64,000 bases of DNA from Hordeum vulgare subsp. vulgare (taxonomy: Eukaryota; Streptophyta; Magnoliopsida; Poales; Poaceae), in the NCBI RefSeq assembly GCF_904849725.1, contig NC_058524.1, positions 546,037,763 through 546,101,762 on the forward strand. Direction: 5' to 3'. Shown here in pieces: positions 56,979 to 64,000 of this stretch; within the stretch, counting starts at the first letter, position 1, and each line of letters starts with the position of its first letter. The notes beneath the pieces were generated by a model. That model did no database searches. It was given only the letters and a program-made list of their open reading frames with translations, and was not told where the DNA came from. The position numbers and the translations under genes were made by a program.

Positions 56979-58809
56979 TGTTGGAAATATGCCCTAGAGG
57001 CAATGATAAATAGTTATTATCATGTTTCCTGTTTAAAGATAATCGTTTATTATCCATCCTATAATTGTATTGAATGAAAACATAGATACATGTGTGGATA
57101 AATAGACATAACAATGTCCCTAGCAAGCCTCTAGTTGGCTAGCCAGTTGATCAAGGATAGTCAAGGTTTTCTGACTATGTGCAAAGTGTTGTTGCTTGAT
57201 AACTGGATCACATCATTAGGAGAATCATGTGAAGGAATAGACCCAAACTATAAAAGTAGCATATTGATCGTGTCATTTTATTGCTATTGTTTTCTGCGTG
57301 TCAAGTACTTGTTCCTATGACCATGAGATCATATAACCAACTGGCACTGGAGGGATACCTTGTGTGTATCAAACGATACAATGTAACTGGGTGACTATAA
57401 ACGTGATCTACAGGTATTTCCAAAGGTGTCCGTTGGGTTAGTATGGATCAAGACTGGGATTTGTCACTCCGTGTGACAGAGAGGTATCTCGGGGCCCACT
57501 CGGTAATACAACATTACACACAAGCCTTGCAAGCAATGTGACTTAGTGTAAGTCACGGGATCTTGTATTACGGAACGAGAAAAGAAACTTGCCGGTAACG
57601 AGATTGAAATAGGTATGTGGATACCGACGATCGAATCTCGGGCAAGTAAAATACCGAAGGACAAAGGGAATGATATACGGGATTGCCTGAATCCTTGACA
57701 CCAAGGTTCAACCGATAAGTTATTCGGAGAATATGTAGGATCCAATATGGGCATCCAGGTCCCGCTATTGGATATTGACCGAGGAGTACGTCGGGGCATG
57801 TCTGCGTAGTTCTCGAACCCGCAAGGTCTGCACACTTAAGGTTCGGCGATGTTTTAGTATAGTTGAGTTATATGTGTGGTTACCGAATGTTGTTCGGAGT
57901 CCCGGATGAGATCACGGACGTCACGGTGGTTTCATGAATGGTCCAGAGACGAAGATTGATATATAGGATGACTTCATTTGATTGCCGGAAGGTTTTCGGG
58001 CATTACCGGGAATGTACCAGGAGTGACGAATGGGTTCCGGATGTTCACCGGGAGGGGGCCAACCCACCGGGGGAAGCCCATAGGCCCTAGGGGTGGCGCA
58101 CCAGCCCTTGGTGGGCTGGTGGGACAGCCCAATAAGGCCTATGCGCAAGGGATAAGAAAATCAAAGAGAAAAGAAAAAAAGAGGTGGGAAGGAAGGGAAG
58201 GACTCCACCTTCCAATCCTAGTTGGACTAGGATTGGAGGTGGACTCCTCCACCTCCTTGGCCGGCGCACCCTTGGGGTCTTGGACCCGAAGGCAAGCCTC
58301 GCCTCCCCTCCTCCTATATATAGTGGAGTTTTAGGGCTGATTTGAGACAACTTTTGCCACGGCAGCCCGACCACAAACACCACGGTTTTTTCCCCTAGAT
58401 CGTATTTCTGCGGAGCTCGGGCGAAACCCTACAGGAGTAGATCCTTCACCACCACCGGAGCGCCGCCACGCTGCCGGATAACTCATCTACTTGTCTGTCT
58501 TGCTTGCTGGATCAAGAAGGCCAAGATCATCGTCGAGCTGTACGTGTGCTGAACGCGGAGGTGCCGTCCGTTCGACAGTAGATCGGAGCGGATCGTGGGA
58601 CGGATTGCGGGACGGTTCGTGGGACGGTTCGCATGGCATATCGAGGGACGTGAGGACGTTCCACTACATCAAACGCGTTTCTTAACGCTTCCTGCTGTGC
58701 GATCTACAAGGGTACGTAGATCCAAATTTCCTCTTGTAGATGGACATCACCATGATAGGTATTCATGTGCGTAGGAAATTTTTTGTTTCCCATGCGATGT
58801 TCCCCAACA
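56979..58809 (+). repeat. 3' LTR of the Angela-type element
   Basis: This is the 1831-bp complete LTR, TGTTGGAAATATGCCC...TTCCCCAACA. It aligns with the 5' LTR throughout with a few percent differences and with the solo LTR at 22521-28997 in reverse. Confidence 0.95.
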
Positions 58810-58935
58810 CTTTCTATGCTACCACATGTCTTTCCGAAAGGGAATACAGTGCAGTATGTCGTACACCTATGATCAGATACACACCAAGTAAAGGGGCCGG
58901 GATGAATGTCTCCATGGCCCTGGAATAAAGTGAGT
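58810..58935 (+). repeat. Unassigned LTR-like sequence, copy 2 (right part)
   Basis: It starts with the Angela target duplication CTTTC and is homologous to about 47353-47485 (CATGCTACCACATGTCTTTC through ATGGCCCTGGAATAAAG). It is cut at 58936 by an Athila-type LTR. Confidence 0.8.
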
Positions 58936-59535
58936 TGATACGTCTCCAACGTATCTATAATTTTTTATGGTTTCATGCTATTATCTTGTCAAACTTTGGA
59001 TGTTTTGTATGCCTATTATATATTTTTTGAGACTAACCTATTAACTCAGTGCCAAGTGCTAGTTCCTGTTTTTTCCATGTTTTTTACCCTTTTTAGAGGA
59101 GGATTTTAAACGGAGTCCAAACGGAACGAAACTGCCAAAAAGATTTTTTCCGAAACAGAAAAAGATCGGGAAGACTGAGAATCAGGGCAGGGGGTTACCA
59201 CGGACCCCACAAGCCCCCTAGCCGCGGCCAGGGGGGAGGCCAGCGCCTCCGAGGCTTGTGGGCTCCGTGGGCCTCCTCTGCCCTAGGTCTTTCACCTATA
59301 AATTCTCTAAAATCCTAGAAAAAATCAAGAGATCATCGAAAGTACTTTTCCGCCACCGCAAGCTTCTGTCTCCGCAAGATCCCATCTGGGGCACGTTTTG
59401 GTGCCCTGCCGGAGGGGGATTCGGATACGGAGGGCTTCTTCATCAACACGATGACCTCTCCGATGATGCGTGAGTAGTTCACCATAGACCTAGATGGCTT
59501 CTTCTCTCTCTTGGATCTTTAATACAAAGTTATCC
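58936..59535 (+). repeat. Athila-type Gypsy LTR, truncated at its 3' side
   Basis: It starts TGATACGTCTCCAACGTATC, the hallmark start of abundant Triticeae Athila-type LTRs (Fatima/Sabrina/WHAM group; I cannot choose the family). A TATA-like CCTATAAATTC lies at about 59296. Similarity to an LTR fades at about 59535, after ATGGCTTCTTCTCTCTC and a phrase of the usual mid-LTR. The rest of the LTR, the PBS and gag-pol are absent and 3' internal sequence follows directly. Confidence 0.75.
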
Positions 59536-61462
59536 ATGATCTTTCAAAACAATAGTTTGCTATTGACATGAAAACAATAATACTTCAAGCAAACTAGCAA
59601 GGTAATCATGAACTTTCAAAATAACGAGGCCAAAGAAAGTTATCCCTACAAAATCATATAGTCTGGCTATACTCCATCATCCTCACACAACTAATGTAAA
59701 TCATGCACAACCCCAGTATTGGCCAAGTAATTGTTTTCGCACTCTTACTTTCTCAAACTTTTTATAACTATCACGCAATACATGAGCATGAGCCATGGAT
59801 ATAGCACTATAGGTGGAATAGAGTGTGGCGGTGGTTGTGAGACAAAAAGGAGGAGATGGTCACATTGACTCGGCGTATCAAAAGGCTATGGAGATGCCCA
59901 TTAATAGATATCAATGTGAATGAGTAGGGATTGCCATACAAGGGATGCACTAGAGCTATAAGTATGTGAAATCTCAAAAGGAGAACTAGTGGGTGTGCAT
60001 CCAACTTGCTTGCTCACAAAGACCTAGGGCAATTTGAGGAAGCCCATCATTGGAATATACAAGCCAAATTATATAATGAAGATTCCCACTAGCATATGGT
60101 AGTGACAAAGCAAGAAGCTCTCAATCATGAAGAACATGGTGCTACTATGAAGCACAAGTGTCGAAAAAGATAGTAGCATTGTCCCTTCTCTCCTTTTCTC
60201 TCTTTTTTTATATATATGGGCTCTTTGGCCTCTTTTTTTTATTTGGGCTCTTGGCCTCTTTTTTTATTTCCTCACATGGGACAATGCTCTAATAATGTTC
60301 ATCACACTTTTATTTACTCATAGCTCAAAGCTCAAAATGATGATGACTCTATAGGAAATGCCTCCGACAGTGTACCGGGATGTGCAACGATCTAGCTTGG
60401 CGTATGATGTTGAAACATCTCGCTAGCTATCTTATGATCATGCAATGGAAATATGAGAGTGATGGCACAAGTCATGAGACGGAACGGTGGGAGTTGCATG
60501 GCAATATATCTCGGAATGGCTATGAAAATGCCATAGTAGGTAGGTATGGTGGCTGTTTTGAGGAAGGCATATGGTGGGTTTGTGTACCGACGAGAATTGC
60601 GCGACACTAGAGAGCCTAGCAATGGTGGATGGTGAAAGTGCATCTATACCATGGACTCGCATTAGTCATGAAGAACTCACATACTTGTTGCAAAACTTTT
60701 TATTAGTAATCAAAACAAAGTGCTAAACGCATACTCCTAGGGGAAGGGTTGGTAGGTGTTAACCATCGCGCGATCCCGACATCAACACAAAGGATGACAA
60801 TCAATAGATCAATTATGCTCCGGCTTCCTAACATAGCGGTTCACCATACATGCATGCTACGGGAATCACTAACTTCAACACAAGTATTTCTAGATTCACA
60901 ACACCCTACTAACATAACTCTTAATATTACCAAATCCACGTCTTAAAACTAATTGAGAGGAATCAAGACTTCTCTTTCTAGTCAATGCACATGAAGATGG
61001 AGGTTTTTGTATCCTCTTTGGGTACCTATCATCTTTGGGATTACTTCCATAGCATAAGCCAACTACCAAGTCACGCACCGCCGTGCTCTAAAAGATCTAA
61101 GTGAAGCACATAGAGCAAAATTAGCTAGCTCAAAAGATATAAGTGAAGCACGATCAGCATTCTAGCAAAATCACGATGAGTGCATGTCTCTCTCTAAAGG
61201 TGTGCAGCAAGAATGATTGTGACACAACAAAAAGAAAAGACTCCTAAGATACAAGACGCTCCAAGCAAAACACATATCATGTGGTGAATAAAAATATAGC
61301 TCCAAGTAATGTTACCGATGGATTGAAGACGAAAGAGGGGATGCCTTCCCGGGGCATCCCCAAGCTTAGGCTTTTTGGTGTCCTTGAATTTGGCTAGGGA
61401 TGCCTTGGGCATCCCCAAGCTTGAGCTATTTTCACTCCTTATCTCTTTGTCCATGAGAGCAT
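59536..61462 (+). other. 3' internal (post-pol, non-coding) region of an Athila-type element
   Basis: The region has the repeated phrases GCATCCCCAAGCTT (twice, about 61355-61425) and the AAAAGATATAAGTGAAGCAC type of repeat (about 61090-61150) typical of the long untranslated stretch upstream of the 3' LTR in Triticeae Athila-type elements. T-rich runs near 60190-60265 and many short frames on both strands have no domain. It ends directly at the LTR start at 61463. Confidence 0.65.
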
Positions 61463-63050
61463 TGATACGTCTCCATCGTATCTACTTTTCCAAACTCTTT
61501 TGCCCTTGTTTTGGACTCTAATTTGCATGATTTGAATGGAACTAACCCAGACTGATGCTGTTTTCAGTAGAATTGCCATGGTGTTGTTTTTGTGCAAAAA
61601 TGGAAGTTCTCAGAACGTCCTGAAAATTTATGGAGAATACTTCTGGAAAATATGAAAAATACCTGCGCAAAGATCCACCGGAGGGGACGGGCCAGTGGGC
61701 CACAAGCCCTGTGCCCCCCCCCCCCCCCGTGGCCGCGACCACCAGGCTTGTGGGGCCCACATGGCTCTGCCGCTCCCAATTCCAGCGCTATTTATTCCTT
61801 TTCGTCCCGAAAAAAATCAAGAGAGAAGATTTCATCGCGTTTCACGATCCAGAGGCGCCGCCACATCCCGTTCTTACCCTAGAGGGCAGATCTGGAGTCC
61901 GTTTTGGGCTCCGGATCAAGGAGATCGTCGCCATCGTAATCATCAACCTTCTTCCCTCTCCAATTCCATGAAGCTCTTCATCGTTCGTGCGTAATCTATT
62001 CGTAGGCTCGCTGGGCGGTGATGAGTAGGATGAGATCTATCATGTAATCGAGTTAGTTTTGACGGGGATTGATCCCTAGATCCACCATTTTCTGAGAATG
62101 ATGTTGCTACTACTTTGCCATGCTTAATGCTTGTCACTAGGGCCCGAGTGCCATGATTTCAGATCTGAAATTATTATGTTGTCACCAATATATGTGTGTT
62201 TTAGATCCGATCTTGCAAGTTGTAGTTACCTACTATGTGTTATGATCCGGCAACCCTGGAGTGACAATAATCAGAACCACTCCCGGTGATGACCATTGTT
62301 TGAGGAGTTCATGTGTTCACCAAGTGCTAATGCGTTGGTCCGGTTCTTTATTAAAAGGAGAACCTTAATACCCCGTAGTATCCATTTGGACCCCGCTACC
62401 ACGGGAGGGATGGACAATAGATGTCATGCAAGTTCTTTTCCCTAAGCACGTATGCCTACACACGGAATGCATGCCTACATCACATTGACGAACGGGATCT
62501 AGCCACATATCTCTCCGTGTTATAACTGTTGCATGATGAATGTCATCCAACAAATCACCGATCCATTGCCTACGAGTTTGTCCCACTGCTACTGTTACTT
62601 GCTCTGCTGCTACTTCTGTTACTACTGTTGCTGCTACTGTTACTTGCTGCTACTGTCACTTGCTTTGTCCTGCTGCTGCTGCCACTACTATTGCTACCAC
62701 TGTTACTTGCTACTATTGCTACTTGCTACTCCTGTCACTATTGTTGTTCCTTGCCGCTGCTGTTACTCGTTACACTGCTGCTACTTGCTACAATACTTTT
62801 CTGGCGCCATTGATACTTCAGTTAGGAATAGTCTGCCTTGTCAACAGATCGTTTCTGGCACCATTGCTATCATACTACCTTTCCTGCTTATATCCTGCTT
62901 GCAGATACTAATCTTTCAGGTGTGGTTGAACTGACGACTCAACTGCTAATACTGGAGAATATCCTTTCACTCTCATCGTGTCGAACCAACAAATTTGGGT
63001 TGAATACTCTACCCTCGAAAACCGCCGCGATCCCACACGCTGGTGGGCCA
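61463..63050 (+). repeat. Athila-type Gypsy LTR, apparently full length
   Basis: It starts TGATACGTCTCCATCGTATC and ends near TGGTGGGCCA at 63050; the exact end is uncertain by a few bases because the terminal TCA of related LTRs is altered. It includes a 15-C homopolymer (61714-61728), a TATTTATTCC region near 61787 and a degenerate CTGCTACTGTTACTTG trinucleotide-like array (about 62580-62790) within which the plus-strand frames 62529-62934 arise as artefacts. It differs in subfamily from the truncated LTR at 58936. Confidence 0.8.
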
Positions 63051-63134
63051 TTGCAAGACAATTGCTAATTGTTGAGCAACTGGAAGCAGTTCTTTTCTGG
63101 TGCCATTGCCAGGGGACTGCTAGCAGCTCTTTTC

Positions 63135-63152
63135 TGGCGCCGTTGCCGGGGA
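63135..63152 (+). other. Primer binding site, tRNA-Asp type
   Basis: TGGCGCCGTTGCCGGGGA matches the complement of the tRNA-Asp 3' end over 18 bases, the established primer of Athila-type elements. It lies about 85 bp after the LTR end, much farther than usual. A decayed copy (TGGTGCCATTGCCAGGGGA, 63098-63116) stands between. Confidence 0.85.
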
Positions 63153-63203
63153 GGGAATAGCTATATTCTCTGAGTCACTTGGGATTTATATCTGCTGATC
63201 ACT

Positions 63204-64000
63204 ATGAAGAATCTAAAAGATCCAAGAACCAAAGTCTTGCCCTCAACTACGAGGAGAAGTAAGGAACTACCATCTAGCTCTGCATTTGATTCACCTTCAG
63301 TTATGAGTAAGTTTGCGACACCACCTCCTGCTAGAAATCTTGATATGTCGCCTGTGCTTGATGATGCTTATGATGCTGCTATGCTTGATACTGCCTTGCC
63401 TGATGATGCTAGAGATGCTACTATGCCTGATGATGCTATGCTTGATACTGCTAGAGATGCTACTTTGCCTGATATGCCACTAGGGGTATTCCTTGATGCC
63501 CATATTGCTAGAGTTACAGCCAATGCTCGTGATGCTTCTGAAACTGCCGATACTATTGAGATAGAACCTGCTTTTGCTCCTGCTAGATCTAGCTCTCCTA
63601 GATATGAATTGCCTGATATACCTGAGGGTTATGTTATGGAGGGAGAGATAGCCGAAGATTTTCTTGCGTGTAAGGATGCCTATGACGCTGAGAAATTACT
63701 TCTCAAGTGGAAGGAAAAATCTCTAAAAGCTAGGATGAAATACGACCCGAAGTTTGCCACCTCACCTATCTTTATCACCGATGAGGATTATGAATTCTCT
63801 GTCGACCCTGAGATAATCTCTCTAGTCGAATCTGATCCTTTCCACGGTTATGAGTCTGAGACGGTCGTAGCCCATCTTACCAAACTACACGATATAGCCA
63901 CCCTTTTCACTAGTGAGGAGAAGATCCGCTACAACTATATCCTTAAGCTATTTCCTTTCTCTCTAAAGGATGACGCTAAAGCCTGGTTCACTTCTCTTGC
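63204..64000 (+). CDS. Athila-type gag, N-terminal part, open at the window end
   Basis: ATG 63204 (CACTATGAAG) opens a frame of 265 codons with no stop up to 64000. It starts MKNLKDPRTKVLPSTTRRSK, a basic N-terminus. Residues about 50-120 are an acidic, alanine/methionine-rich segment built from irregular GATGCT codon repeats (DDAYDAAMLDTALPDDARDA). The end holds the start of the Retrotrans_gag capsid domain: LFTSEEKIRYNYILKLFPFS and DDAKAWF. I chose this start because it is the first ATG after the PBS and begins the conserved basic run. Gag would form the particle in the cytoplasm. The absence of stops makes it the best preserved coding sequence in the window; whether the rest of the element is intact cannot be seen. 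Confidence 0.85.
   Translation, partial: MKNLKDPRTKVLPSTTRRSKELPSSSAFDSPSVMSKFATPPPARNLDMSPVLDDAYDAAMLDTALPDDARDATMPDDAMLDTARDATLPDMPLGVFLDAHIARVTANARDASETADTIEIEPAFAPARSSSPRYELPDIPEGYVMEGEIAEDFLACKDAYDAEKLLLKWKEKSLKARMKYDPKFATSPIFITDEDYEFSVDPEIISLVESDPFHGYESETVVAHLTKLHDIATLFTSEEKIRYNYILKLFPFSLKDDAKAWFTSL

Larger units (their letters stand above)
49882..58809 (+). mobile_element. Complete Angela/BARE/WIS-type Ty1-Copia retrotransposon
   Basis: The LTRs at 49882-51682 (1801 bp) and 56979-58809 (1831 bp) start TGTTGGAAATATGCCC and end CCAACA. A 5-bp target duplication CTTTC lies at 49877-49881 and 58810-58814. The interior (51683-56978) carries a tRNA-iMet type PBS, a long leader, a single gag-pol frame in Copia order (gag, protease, integrase, RT, RNase H) and a purine tract (AAGTGGGAGAC) before the 3' LTR. 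All catalytic domains are recognisable but at least nine stops or frameshifts break the frame, so it is non-functional. Confidence 0.95.

Noticed and set aside
62529..62934. Leucine/cysteine-rich plus-strand frames that look like membrane proteins
   Set aside because: They are translations of a CTG/CTA/TTA trinucleotide-like array inside an Athila LTR; three frames are open at once.

Overview
This window is a grass nuclear genome segment, most likely from the wheat/Aegilops/barley/rye tribe (Triticeae). It is built almost entirely of nested transposable elements. The evidence is an Angela/BARE/WIS-type Copia LTR (start TGTTGGAAATATGCCC, end CCCCAACA) found twice, Athila-type Gypsy LTRs starting TGATACGTCTCC with a tRNA-Asp primer site, a CACTA element with the grass ACTAAAGG / CCGGGACT subterminal repeats, a Helitron, a LINE and small fold-back elements. 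I found no intact host gene, tRNA, rRNA or CRISPR array. A degenerate gene-like stretch at 10237-11060 is the only candidate for non-TE coding sequence, and it is weak.

Layout from left to right. (1) 1-10167: right part of a CACTA element. Its transposase_24 / DUF8039 / C48-protease-like ORF is split by a young non-autonomous LTR element at 3297-7882 (5-bp TSD ACCCC, 612-bp LTRs with about 5 differences, internal 146-bp and 69-bp tandem repeats, no gag or pol). (2) 10168-11240: degenerate sequence. (3) 11241 to about 13600: 5'-truncated LINE, minus strand. (4) 13627-15533: LTR-like sequence of an unassigned element, which resumes at 47306. (5) 15534 to about 47305: a degenerate Tat-clade Ty3/Gypsy element on the plus strand, with LTR, tRNA-Lys PBS, gag, pol and a minus-strand antisense gene. 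Its pol is split by a solo Angela-type LTR (22521-28997, TSD AATGG), which itself holds a Helitron (24239-28885). Its antisense gene is split by a second Tat-clade Gypsy in the opposite orientation (32064-44904), which carries its own intron-containing antisense gene at 33701-37627 and has lost its integrase core. (6) 47306-49881: two copies of the unassigned LTR-like sequence abut. (7) 49882-58809: complete Angela-type Copia element with 5-bp TSD CTTTC and a broken gag-pol. (8) 58810-64000: Athila-type sequence, made of a truncated LTR, a 3' internal region, a full LTR, iterated primer-site-like motifs and a gag ORF open at the window end.

The elements interact only as insertions and as parasites of each other's machinery. 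The autonomous-type Tat Gypsy elements and the non-autonomous element at 3297-7882 share a tRNA-Lys primer site. The non-autonomous element and the inner Tat element also share a twin-hairpin motif in the same relative position. This suggests the non-autonomous element descends from, and was mobilised by, a Tat relative. Most coding sequences carry stops or frameshifts. The Athila gag at the right edge is the longest apparently undamaged frame.
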